A DNA stretch of 27,292 nucleotides from a virus. The position numbers and the translations under genes were made by a program. The first letter of the stretch is position 1; every line of letters starts with the position of its first letter. Location of the stretch: the IMG/VR virus record IMGVR_UViG_3300050015_000136, positions 1 to 27,292 of that record; one strand, written 5' to 3'. Of this stretch, positions 1 to 6,519 are shown one piece after another. The notes under the pieces were generated by a model. The model searched no databases, had not been told where the DNA came from, and saw only the letters and a program-made list of their open reading frames with translations.

Positions 1-158
1 TCAATATCATCAGGATCTGGATCTAAAGGATAAAATTTGTGTCCTTTATATGTTGTAATCCAACTTCCTTTTTTATAACTACCAGAATCTTGTCTATGGT
101 GGGCGCTTACTTCACGTTCATAAAGTGCTTGTCCAGTTAAATTTTCAATTTGTTCCAT
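1..158 (-). CDS. HD-type phosphohydrolase, N-terminal part (runs off the window)
   Basis: The ATG at 158 opens a frame that continues past the left edge, so only about 52 residues are visible. The stretch around WITTYKGHKFYPLDPDPDD matches the N-terminus I know from phage HD-domain nucleotidases, where a 'G-x-x-F-x-P-L-D-P-x-x-x-D-I' motif precedes the metal-binding HD helices (YfbR-like 5'-nucleotidases). The HD residues themselves would lie outside the window, so the enzymatic call rests on family resemblance. The start follows the stop of the upstream gene by one nucleotide, suggesting coupled translation with the dNTP-pyrophosphohydrolase-like gene; both would act in nucleotide metabolism. 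Confidence 0.55.
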   Translation of the reverse strand, partial: MEQIENLTGQALYEREVSAHHRQDSGSYKKGSWITTYKGHKFYPLDPDPDDI

Positions 159-159
159 C

Positions 160-606
160 TCAAACCTTTTTCTTCAATATTTCATGAAGATATCCAAAAG
201 TATTGAATAATATGGCACACAAAGCCGTTTCTAAATCAACAGGCTTTCCAGTCTTATCATCAAATACTTTATATCCTCGGTGTAATTTCCAAACATGTAA
301 AGTATGTCTCATTAAAGACTTCATGAAAGAAGTAATGGGAATACCTTTTTGCCAATTATCATCTTCACGTCTCCCACCATCTGGTAGAAAACTACATTCT
401 AACATGTATTGAGAATATCTCTCAAATGCTAAAGGACAAAAACACGCTTCAGGATCAATCTTATTATGATCCAAATCTCTTGTGGCTCCAGTTTCAAAAA
501 CTCTCATTACTGGTGGGTCATTAGCACCAATGAATTCATCAATATTTTTTTGCCTTATTATTTCAGTTGTAGGCCAAATAATTTTTTCTTGTGGTATTGT
601 TTGCAT
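160..606 (-). CDS. dATP/dGTP diphosphohydrolase-like protein (DUF5664/MazZ N-terminal family)
   Basis: This 148-aa protein has the pattern of the phage DUF5664 family (dATP/dGTP pyrophosphohydrolase N-terminal domain). It has GATRD near residue 40, a proline-rich step before 'FERYSQYM', then REDDNWQKGIP, and an 'SLMRH' helix followed by a C-terminal helix with an Asn (ILFNTFGYLHE). Family members are linked to hydrolysis of purine dNTPs to dNMP and pyrophosphate in the cytoplasm, in some phages to modified-base metabolism. No base-modification genes were seen here, so ordinary dNTP-pool control is as likely. It starts three bases after the polymerase C-terminal ORF stops (TAG, then ATG) and abuts the HD-protein gene, so the three are probably co-transcribed. 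There is no clear Shine-Dalgarno sequence. Confidence 0.7.
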   Translation of the reverse strand: MQTIPQEKIIWPTTEIIRQKNIDEFIGANDPPVMRVFETGATRDLDHNKIDPEACFCPLAFERYSQYMLECSFLPDGGRREDDNWQKGIPITSFMKSLMRHTLHVWKLHRGYKVFDDKTGKPVDLETALCAILFNTFGYLHEILKKKV

Positions 607-608
607 AT

Positions 609-1658
609 CTAATTAAAAAATTTATCCATATCATAAGTCTTTTCTGTTGTCCATCCAATAGGATCTAAAATCTTTTCAAGTGGTTTAATCATCGTGGCTT
701 CAAACATTTGATTATAATCCACATACTTATGAAGTTTGAATTCTTTTGGAAATACACCATTAAAAGCTATGACCTTATCTTGTAGTGGGTTGGGTTGTTT
801 TAAATGAACAAACTTAATTTTCTCGGAAGATGCAATAGGCGCATACTTCGATTGTAAATTCAATTTTTTCAGATAATCGTTATATAATAAAACCGCTTTT
901 ACTTGTATGGGAGTCTTTTTAATATAAAGTTCATCAGCTTCACCTGACTCCCATTTATCCAAATCATTTGCGGATCTAGGAAATGCTATTTCTTCAACTG
1001 GCAACTTCATAAACTTATTACGGGTTTCTTCAATAAATTCAGCCAATTGTTCCTGTGTTCCTGTCATCACAATATTAACAGCTTTCCTCATTGCGTCTTT
1101 CACAACTTGAGGTAAGCTAGATTTTACCATATCAAAGCCCATAATCTTCAATTTGGTAACACGTTTAGTATTTTTACTTTTACAATCATTACATGGTGGA
1201 GGCACTTCTGAATATCCTGAAAACTTACTATGACAATCTGAGCACTCAAAATAATTATCACCCTCTGAATTCCATACTTGTAAAATATAATGCTTCTTAG
1301 AACCAAATATACTTCTGTCGGCAATTACTTCACGTTTCATACTGAGAATTGGATTCTCAGCTTGCATACCATTAATATATTCACTTGTTATTTCTGCTAG
1401 AATTCTATCAATTTCAGGAATAAGTTTTTCTTTACATACCTTATTCATAAATTGAATTATCTTTACTGTATCTAATTGTTTTGTTTTCGTTACATGTTTA
1501 ACAATCTTATCCAATGATACATATACTGAATTATGTAATAAGATATCATTACCGAAAAAATTATGAGTGTCTTTTACTTCGATATCAAAGACCTCTAATT
1601 GTTTTTTACCTAAAGATTGTATGGTAAAATTTGAAGTTTTATTTAATAGTTCTTTCAC
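609..1658 (-). CDS. 43: DNA polymerase gp43B, C-terminal piece preceded by a C-intein
   Basis: This is the last piece of the broken polymerase gene (349 aa, GTG start). Residues 1-43 are an intein C-fragment: VFDIEVKDTHNFF is block F, and it ends in HN at the splice junction. Ser44 is the C-extein nucleophile, and SVYVSLDK completes motif C of a family B polymerase. Residues 44-349 are palm and thumb, with SKKHYILQV and LKIMGFDMVKSS as conserved palm motifs. C139, C142, C156 and C159 form an inserted zinc-ribbon-like knuckle absent from T4 gp43. The C-terminus MDKFFN resembles the short aromatic clamp-binding tail of T4 gp43. No in-frame start exists upstream of the GTG before a TAA, and no clear Shine-Dalgarno is visible. 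It overlaps the endonuclease gene end by 20 nt. Protein trans-splicing with the 2697-3607 product is inferred. Confidence 0.85.
   Translation of the reverse strand: MKELLNKTSNFTIQSLGKKQLEVFDIEVKDTHNFFGNDILLHNSVYVSLDKIVKHVTKTKQLDTVKIIQFMNKVCKEKLIPEIDRILAEITSEYINGMQAENPILSMKREVIADRSIFGSKKHYILQVWNSEGDNYFECSDCHSKFSGYSEVPPPCNDCKSKNTKRVTKLKIMGFDMVKSSLPQVVKDAMRKAVNIVMTGTQEQLAEFIEETRNKFMKLPVEEIAFPRSANDLDKWESGEADELYIKKTPIQVKAVLLYNDYLKKLNLQSKYAPIASSEKIKFVHLKQPNPLQDKVIAFNGVFPKEFKLHKYVDYNQMFEATMIKPLEKILDPIGWTTEKTYDMDKFFN
1182..1244 (-). other. Zinc-ribbon-like insertion in the polymerase palm
   Basis: Within the C-extein, the segment from C139 to C159 has the arrangement C-x2-C-x13-C-x2-C, with three prolines before the second pair. 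It lies between the motifs KKHY and KIMG, which in T4-type polymerases are separated by only a short linker. Zinc binding is inferred from the cysteine spacing alone. Confidence 0.6.
1530..1658 (-). other. C-terminal fragment of a split intein (43 residues)
   Basis: These codons encode the intein C-half that begins the 609-1658 ORF. Diagnostic features are block F (VFDIEVKDTHNFF) and block G (ILLHN followed by Ser). The penultimate His, terminal Asn and +1 Ser are all present, so the cleavage chemistry looks intact. It has its own start codon (GTG) and is separated from the N-half by a stop codon and a complete endonuclease gene, so splicing can only occur in trans. Confidence 0.88.
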
Positions 1659-2712
1659 GGTTTTTTATTTTCTGTAAAATATTTTTTAAAACAAAAGTAG
1701 GATTATCAGCCCAATCTGATCCCCAAATATGAATTGTATCAAAACCTTTATTACGAATTAAATTATCCTTATAAAAATCTATTCCCCATTTATCTTCTGC
1801 TAATGTTTTAGTCATGCCCCAACCTTTTAAAAAGTCTTTAGGACTATAAATTCTAGGATTACCATGATAATGATCCCCATCAAATTCAATAACTAATTTT
1901 AAATCCAAAATAACGAAATCAAATTTTTTATATGTTTTATGGATTTCATCATAAACGCCATATTCATTATTGAGTTCAGCAAAATAAATTTTGGTATATT
2001 TTTTCTTTATTTTTTGCCATATTTTCCAAAAAATAATTTGAGATATTTTAGAATATCCTGATGATACTCTAGAAATCATAATTTCAAATTTTTCTTTTCC
2101 TTTTTCTTCTCCATATTTACGTATAAAATTATCTAAGGTGAGAGCTTTTTTATTACAAACATTTTTATAAATTTTTTGTCCTTCATTTTCACCATATTTC
2201 TCTATAAAATATTTTAAAGTACATCCGGCGTCTTTTTGTTTTTGGCAATAAATTAAAAATTTATTTTTACCTTCTTTTTTACCATATTTTTTAATTAAAT
2301 TACTTTCAGTTGTAGCTCTTGAAAAATTGTATTTTTCAAATTCTTTATAGGTCATTCCATATTTTTTATTTTTATATTCAAAAGTATTCGTTATGGACTG
2401 TTTTTGTTTATAAGTTTCCCATCTTTTCTTACCTTCATTTTCACCATACATTAAAATACATTTTTCCAATGTAACCGTATTAGGTAGATTTTTTATGGAT
2501 TTAGATCTTTCATACCAATCACCTTCAACATTAAATTTTACAAAATCTAAAAGATGTATTCTATACCTTTGAGGTAATGATTTAATTCCATATTTTAACA
2601 TTTTAGAAAAGAAATCTAAACACTTCTTTTCCTGTATTTCTGTTAATTCTATTTTATTACAAGTTTTCCAAGAAAACAAATATTCTATAGGAGTTGTTAA
2701 TTTTTTAGGCAT
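1639..2712 (-). CDS. Free-standing Vsr-like (EDxHD family) homing endonuclease inside the split intein
   Basis: This 357-aa ORF lies between the two intein halves, overlapping the N-half ORF by 16 nt and the C-half ORF by 20 nt. The N-terminal two thirds carry about four copies of a 'YG-x-x-x-G-K/Q' repeat (MYGENEGKKRWE, KKYGKKEGKNKF, EKYGENEGQKIY, RKYGEEKGKEKF), a likely DNA-recognition array. The C-terminal third has FDFVILDLKLVIEFDGDHYH and then GIDFYKDNLIRNKGFD with an IHIWGSDW strand. This is the layout of the Vsr-related homing endonucleases described from fractured phage genes with split inteins. It would cut intein-less polymerase alleles and drive spread of the element. The gene is even richer in A+T and Lys/Asn codons than its neighbours, consistent with separate ancestry. 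The catalytic residue assignment is by eye. Confidence 0.82.
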   Translation of the reverse strand: MPKKLTTPIEYLFSWKTCNKIELTEIQEKKCLDFFSKMLKYGIKSLPQRYRIHLLDFVKFNVEGDWYERSKSIKNLPNTVTLEKCILMYGENEGKKRWETYKQKQSITNTFEYKNKKYGMTYKEFEKYNFSRATTESNLIKKYGKKEGKNKFLIYCQKQKDAGCTLKYFIEKYGENEGQKIYKNVCNKKALTLDNFIRKYGEEKGKEKFEIMISRVSSGYSKISQIIFWKIWQKIKKKYTKIYFAELNNEYGVYDEIHKTYKKFDFVILDLKLVIEFDGDHYHGNPRIYSPKDFLKGWGMTKTLAEDKWGIDFYKDNLIRNKGFDTIHIWGSDWADNPTFVLKNILQKIKNRERTIK

Positions 2713-3607
2713 AATTCAGACGTTTCTATTGGTGTCTGAATATATTTATAAATTAACTTATCTTGAGGCAAAACATTCTTTGGTTTAACAGGAATAATTT
2801 GTCCATCCCTTTCAATCATGAGTCCATGGTCCTCAGTAATTATAACACTTTTACCATCAACAAAAATTTGAAACATTTCTTTTTCAATACTATGTTTCAT
2901 AACATATTCGATAGGTTTTGAAATTATTAAATCATTTTCAAAAGTTTTTGTGTATGTATCTATAACTTTTTTAACAAATTTATTTTCACCATATTCCAAT
3001 ATTTCTGAAGAATAAGAATTATAAAATTCCTCTATAGTTATATTTTTTCCGTTCACATCAATTATGGTATCTCCAGTTGTAGAATCCGTATCAGAATAAA
3101 TTACGAAATCTTCTTTTTCTGTACCATATAATTTATTAAAAAAGATATTGATTTTTTTCTGGATTTGTTGAATTACAAATTGTCCTGTTTGAGTTACCGC
3201 AATTGCATTATCCAAATCGTACCATCTAAACCATTGGGAACCAAAAGCACCATACCATAACTACTTTCGTTTTCACGAACCACAATATGTGTTGTAGTCT
3301 GGACTATACCATCTTCTTTTAAGAAGGAGTAATTATAGTCTCTGAACCTTCCAAGAATTATTTTTTGGCTTGGCTGCTGATTGTCCAATCCATTTCATTG
3401 TCACACTTTGGTAGAAATGGCTCTAAGGAGTTTCCAGCAATTTATACTCTTTTCAACTTATAGTTTCCCATAAGTGCCCCATATTTTTAGGGAATTCATT
3501 AAAATTTTAGTTGATTTTTGTTTTATATCATATGCTGAAATATTACTTACTAATTGTTTTCTCTTTTCTTCTAATTCACGAATTGATAATTTTGAATAAT
3601 CTATCAA
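2697..3607 (-). CDS. 43: DNA polymerase gp43B, N-terminal piece with intron, fused to an N-intein (exons 3489-3607 and 2697-3255)
   Basis: Removal of the 233-nt intron joins two exons in frame. The product has 97 polymerase residues followed by 128 intein residues. The polymerase part opens with DYSKLSIRELEEK, then KILMNSL/YGAFGS (motif B, junction at the slash), WYDLDNA, and YSDTD, the first part of motif C. The proposed start is TTG at 3607, because AAAGGA lies 7 nt upstream and an in-frame ATG is absent. The preceding ATG at 3612 hits a stop after two codons. The total with gp43A and the C-extein is 508+97+306 = 911 aa, close to T4/RB69 gp43. The frame ends at a TAA inside the intein, so the second half must be supplied by the 609-1658 product. 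The start codon and the relation to gp43A are the uncertain points. Confidence 0.8.
2700..3083 (-). other. N-terminal fragment of a split intein (128 residues)
   Basis: The intein begins at Ser1 (STTGDTII, block A) directly after YSDTD of polymerase motif C. Block B is visible as SVIITEDHGLM, with the expected T-x-x-H. The site corresponds to the archaeal 'pol-c' position (DTD/S), where known inteins also begin with Ser and are followed by Ser. The frame ends at TAA just after the start of the endonuclease gene. The N-half is longer than a minimal one, with about 50 residues between blocks A and B that look helical and Lys-rich. Confidence 0.87.
3256..3488 (-). ncRNA. Group I intron (T4-like IA class), no ORF
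   Basis: Polymerase motif B is interrupted exactly between NSL and YG, and removing these 233 nt restores the frame. Core elements resemble the T4 td/sunY introns: a P-like element AAATTGCTGGAAACTCC, a Q-like GACAATCAGCAGCC, an R-like GTTCAGAGACTA and an S-like AAGATGGTATAGTCC. GCTG of P can pair with CAGC of Q (P4), and ACTA of R with TAGT of S (P7). The 5' exon ends CCCT, which pairs with GGGG nine nt inside the intron, leaving the usual U-G wobble at the splice site. The last intron base is G. There is no room for an endonuclease ORF, so mobility would need help in trans. Confidence 0.88.
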
Positions 3608-3672
3608 AACATTTTCCTTTCGTTTGTTCTATTTCTTTATCCGAAAATCTTATTAATTTATATACATTTTCT
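3608..3672 (-). other. Gap between gp43A and gp43B reading frames
   Basis: After the gp43A stop (TAA at 3673-3675), 65 nt precede the proposed TTG start of gp43B. The third frame is open across the gap and encodes a Lys-rich peptide (roughly ENVYKLIRFSDKEIEQ). The gp43B frame itself has several stops here. The gap carries the AAAGGA ribosome-binding site for gp43B. It corresponds to the fingertip region of RB69 gp43, the same general place where Aeromonas T4-like phages have gene 43 split into 43A and 43B. Confidence 0.6.
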
Positions 3673-5199
3673 TTAGCTTGGTTTGTTTATACGTTTTTGT
3701 ATTTCCAAATCAATTTTTTCAATTTCAATTTTCGTATCTTTAACTTCCTTTTGATATTTTTTTCGTTTACTAAACAAAACTTCTACCATTCTAGAATAAA
3801 AACTTTGTTTGTCCTTTGTATAAAAAACACCATTACAAGCTAAAGTACATTTAGATTTTAATGCCACTTCGTATGAATCTTGCCATGACTCACTCTGGTA
3901 TAAAACATCATCAGAATTTAATTTATGTTTTAACTTAACTTGTTTTGTTTCTGGACCAATATTCAAAACTCTAATCAAATTTGGATACAATGAAGCTAAA
4001 TCGAATGAGGCAACATTATAATACATACCAGGAATAGGATCTTTAACATATGCACCAACAAACTGTTCATGTTTTTCCTGATGTTCTTTTTGTGGGATAA
4101 CAATCTTCTCTTGTTTCAACCAATTGTAGATTAATATATCCCATGTTCTAGTTTGCGCTAATACATCAATATAATTAACTTTTGCGAGATACGCAACTGA
4201 TACAATCAGTTCTATCATTTTCAATTTTTGTTCTAATAAATCAGGAAGATGAACGTCTTGGATGTTATATTCAACGAATAATTGGAAATTTTTTTGATAG
4301 AATTCCTTCATTGATTCATACTTATCATGCCAATCAATTTTACCTTCACCTTTTAATTCTACTTTTGCGATGTAATCTAATTTATAATTTTCACGCGGCT
4401 CCAATTGAATTTTTCGATAAATTTGGATATAATCCAAAATTGATATACCACTTAATTCATAACATTCATGGTCAAAATTCATGAAATTAACTGTAGTAGA
4501 TTGAACGCTTCCCCAAGGAGAAAGTTTCCTTGCCGTATCTTCATCAAACAATAAAACTATCCTGTTATAAATTTGTGGGATATCAAAAAATAGACAATTC
4601 CATCCGGTTACAATATCAGGATCTAATTTTCTCCAAACACTCAAAAACCCCAATAACATTTCTTTTTCAGATTCATATTCAAAATGTGTTACATTTTTTG
4701 CGGGTTTATATCTGTTACCTTCATGATAGATTTCATCATCTATAAATGTGAAAACATAATATTCATCTTTATTGAAATCTTTTAACGTAATTACATTGAT
4801 ACGATTTTTAGCTATCTTTTCAGCATCATTAGTAAATCCATCTTCACTTTCACATTCGATATCCATTGTGAGAATTAAAAGATCTTTTAGATTATATTGG
4901 ATTTCATGTTCTGGATATTCATCTGAAATAAAAGCATATTGATATTGTGTATTTCCATACAGAGGATAATTGGTTACACCTTCATTAGATTTAACAAATT
5001 CTCTTGCCTCTTTTATAGAATCAAACTTTAAAGGCTCAACAGGTTCACCAGTTAATGTATGCCAGGTGCTCTTGTCATTACCAGGAACATACAGAGTAGG
5101 TTTGTATGGAATCTTCCTGCGCTTTCTTTTACCATTATCAATTTCTTTTAGTAATATGTTATTGCCTGAAACTTGGGAATTTGTATAGAATTTAGACAT
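3673..5199 (-). CDS. 43A: DNA polymerase gp43A: N-terminal, exonuclease and first palm/fingers part
   Basis: This is a 508-aa family B polymerase fragment. Proofreading motifs are DIE (D113, E115), NCLFFD (exo II, to D206) and YNIQD (Y311, D315). Motif A is FDLASLYPN with D400, almost the spacing of RB69 gp43 (D114, E116, D327, D411). After the first fingers helix (SKRKKYQKEVKD...) the frame ends with KRINKPS and a stop. Motifs B and C are in the next ORF, so this piece cannot polymerise alone and should pair with gp43B to form the replicative enzyme. The ATG at 5199 has no Shine-Dalgarno, but a perfect sigma70-type promoter lies 18-46 nt upstream. The divergent lysozyme gene begins on the other strand. 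Alternatives to a true gene split are two +1 frame changes or assembly errors. Confidence 0.88.
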   Translation of the reverse strand: MSKFYTNSQVSGNNILLKEIDNGKRKRRKIPYKPTLYVPGNDKSTWHTLTGEPVEPLKFDSIKEAREFVKSNEGVTNYPLYGNTQYQYAFISDEYPEHEIQYNLKDLLILTMDIECESEDGFTNDAEKIAKNRINVITLKDFNKDEYYVFTFIDDEIYHEGNRYKPAKNVTHFEYESEKEMLLGFLSVWRKLDPDIVTGWNCLFFDIPQIYNRIVLLFDEDTARKLSPWGSVQSTTVNFMNFDHECYELSGISILDYIQIYRKIQLEPRENYKLDYIAKVELKGEGKIDWHDKYESMKEFYQKNFQLFVEYNIQDVHLPDLLEQKLKMIELIVSVAYLAKVNYIDVLAQTRTWDILIYNWLKQEKIVIPQKEHQEKHEQFVGAYVKDPIPGMYYNVASFDLASLYPNLIRVLNIGPETKQVKLKHKLNSDDVLYQSESWQDSYEVALKSKCTLACNGVFYTKDKQSFYSRMVEVLFSKRKKYQKEVKDTKIEIEKIDLEIQKRINKPS

Positions 5200-5216
5200 G
5201 TATGATATTTGTTTAT

Positions 5217-5245
5217 ATTATATCAGATTTAATACGTTTTGTCAA
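5217..5245 (-). promoter_or_regulatory. Sigma70-type early promoter for gp43A
   Basis: On the minus strand, TTGACA (5240-5245) and TATAAT (5217-5222) are separated by exactly 17 nt. The predicted start near 5210 leaves an 11-nt leader with no Shine-Dalgarno before the ATG at 5199. Confidence 0.82.
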
Positions 5246-5253
5246 TATAAATA
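5246..5253 (+). promoter_or_regulatory. T4-type late promoter for the lysozyme gene
   Basis: TATAAATA, the exact T4 late-promoter core, lies immediately next to the divergent early promoter. With T4 spacing (box at -13 to -6) transcription would begin at 5259, which is the A of the lysozyme ATG, so the message may be leaderless. Confidence 0.6.
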
Positions 5254-5258
5254 TTTGT

Positions 5259-5699
5259 ATGAATACATCACCAAATGGAATTAAATTAATACAACAGTCT
5301 GAAGGATTTGTGAATCATTGTTACCCTGATGCGGGTGGATTTTCTATCGGATTCGGGACACACTTAGATACACCTGAATTATTATCACAATATAAAAATG
5401 AAATTGTAACTGTGGAACAAGCCACAATATTAATGCAACCAAAAATTACGTTATCTGAAAAAACAATAAATCAGTATGTAACTGTTACATTAACACAAAA
5501 TCAATTTGATGCTCTTGTAGATTTCACTTACAATTTAGGTTCTGGAGCATTAATTAGCTCAACGCTCTTGACACTATTAAATAAAGGGTTGTTTGAGGAA
5601 GCCGCTAATGAATTTCCAAAATGGAACCATAGTGGTGGAAAAGTTATACCTGGTCTAACACGTAGACGAGAAACAGAAAAACTCTTATTTCTTTCTTAA
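5259..5699 (+). CDS. Phage lysozyme/endolysin, GH24 family
   Basis: The 146-aa protein is a T4-lysozyme-type muramidase that would cleave the MurNAc-GlcNAc bond of peptidoglycan during lysis. The catalytic Glu is E15 in QQSEGF, with D24 in YPDAGGFSIGFGTH, the same nine-residue spacing as T4 E11/D20; the usual Thr is replaced by Ser29. NQFDALVDFTYNLG and PGLTRRRETE are the conserved C-terminal motifs. I chose ATG 5259 because it begins just before the catalytic helix as in T4. An in-frame ATG at 5202 would add a hydrophobic but charged 19-aa N-extension, which is unlikely to be a signal-arrest-release anchor. No typical Shine-Dalgarno is visible. It is the only clear plus-strand gene, opposing the dUTPase operon end. 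Confidence 0.9.
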   Translation: MNTSPNGIKLIQQSEGFVNHCYPDAGGFSIGFGTHLDTPELLSQYKNEIVTVEQATILMQPKITLSEKTINQYVTVTLTQNQFDALVDFTYNLGSGALISSTLLTLLNKGLFEEAANEFPKWNHSGGKVIPGLTRRRETEKLLFLS

Positions 5700-5812
5700 C
5701 CCAAAATACCTGAATTGACGCAATTATCTAAAATATATTCAACCATATCCAAAGTAACTGATTCTGAGGGTATATTTTGTTGGAGTTTATATTGATTAAT
5801 AAACTCCAACAA
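5696..5812 (-). CDS. Small hypothetical protein (38 aa, TTG start)
   Basis: After the 58-aa gene, a 38-codon frame opens at TTG and ends with a TAA that overlaps the lysozyme stop on the other strand. The peptide (NIPSESVTLDMVEYILDNC) looks like a short helical phage protein rather than random sequence. The start codon is weak and there is no strong Shine-Dalgarno, and a large hairpin covers the first codons. The call is therefore tentative. Confidence 0.35.
   Translation of the reverse strand: MLEFINQYKLQQNIPSESVTLDMVEYILDNCVNSGILG
5777..5812. repeat. 14-bp perfect inverted repeat between convergent genes
   Basis: TTGTTGGAGTTTAT and its exact complement flank an 8-nt loop. It lies between the end of the lysozyme gene (plus) and the dUTPase operon (minus). 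Neither strand has a U-tract after the stem, so it is not a canonical intrinsic terminator. A transcript-end or stability hairpin serving both strands is possible. Confidence 0.7.
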
Positions 5813-5821
5813 TGTTACCGC

Positions 5822-5998
5822 TTACTTTGCAACTGGAGGAACTAAACTAATTACTAGCCAACTGCTACTATTTAAACAATTTGTGACCTCTTTACCAGTA
5901 TAAAATAAAACTACACCATTATCTCGGACAGTATAAGAATCTGCATGAAGGATAACGGGAATATATGTTCCATTTACTTGAACATTATATGTATTCAT
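5822..5998 (-). CDS. Small hypothetical protein (58 aa)
   Basis: The ATG overlaps the dUTPase TAA by one base (TAATG), a typical coupled arrangement. The predicted protein is rich in beta-branched residues (VQVNGTYIPVILHADSYTV) and probably a small beta protein, with one Cys. I do not recognise a family. It is likely co-translated with dut. Confidence 0.6.
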   Translation of the reverse strand: MNTYNVQVNGTYIPVILHADSYTVRDNGVVLFYTGKEVTNCLNSSSWLVISLVPPVAK

Positions 5999-6519
5999 TA
6001 CTTTACTCCTGTACTATTAAATCCACCTTGACGTGTTGTTTTTTGCTGCGGAGGATTATCTAACTCTTTTCCACAAAAATCATTAACTTTTTCCAACATA
6101 GCTTGGGCTAATCGCTCTCCATTTTCAATGAGAATATTCGTTTTTGTAGCATTTAAAATCACAATAAAAAGTTCATTAACATAATCAGAATCTATGATAC
6201 CTGTAGAATTTGCAAGTAGTATACCACGTTTAGTTGCTGTACCTCCGCGAATATTTACATTCACTTTATATCCTTCAGGAATATCTAAAATTAATCCGGT
6301 TGGAATAATATAGCGATATCCTGGAAGAACAAAAAGTTTATTATCAGGTGCAACATCAACTAAAAGTTCCTCATTATAATCTGAATATGCTTTAATTGCC
6401 GTACCATCAAAGAATGCTTTCAAATCAAATGCTGCCGATCCTTCAGTAGCATATCTAGGAAGTTCTACTCGTTCACTAAGACGGTAAAACCCCAATTTAA
6501 CATTATTTTCTTGCGACAC
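5998..6519 (-). CDS. dut: dUTPase (trimeric)
   Basis: The 173-aa protein hydrolyses dUTP to dUMP and pyrophosphate, keeping uracil out of phage DNA and feeding dTMP synthesis. The five trimeric-dUTPase motifs are in order: SAAFDLKA (I), IRGGTA (II, where PRSGLA is usual), STGIIDSDYVNEL (III), GERLAQAM (IV) and RQGGFNSTG (V, the C-terminal P-loop-like arm). The start is GTG, overlapping the Lys-rich gene upstream by 17 nt. The RGG in motif II in place of RSG is a small deviation, and an insertion of about 15 residues follows motif I. All catalytic positions I can judge are kept. Confidence 0.92.
   Translation of the reverse strand: MSQENNVKLGFYRLSERVELPRYATEGSAAFDLKAFFDGTAIKAYSDYNEELLVDVAPDNKLFVLPGYRYIIPTGLILDIPEGYKVNVNIRGGTATKRGILLANSTGIIDSDYVNELFIVILNATKTNILIENGERLAQAMLEKVNDFCGKELDNPPQQKTTRQGGFNSTGVK

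Noticed and set aside
2746-2753. TATAAATA-like box inside the intein coding region
   Set aside because: AT-rich coding sequence, no gene start at a suitable distance on the proper strand.
3194-3388. Open frame of 64 codons on the minus strand
   Set aside because: It lies across the intron core and its 3' exon junction; the conserved RNA elements explain the sequence better.
3600-3675. A single one-base frameshift joining gp43A to gp43B
   Set aside because: The gp43B frame has several stop codons upstream of 3611, so one shift cannot join the two.
3511-3843. Hydrophobic plus-strand frame
   Set aside because: It is the complement of Lys-rich polymerase coding sequence; no ribosome-binding site and no family resemblance.
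5777-5812. Intrinsic terminator
   Set aside because: The hairpin is perfect but neither strand has a following U-tract; it is kept only as an inverted repeat.
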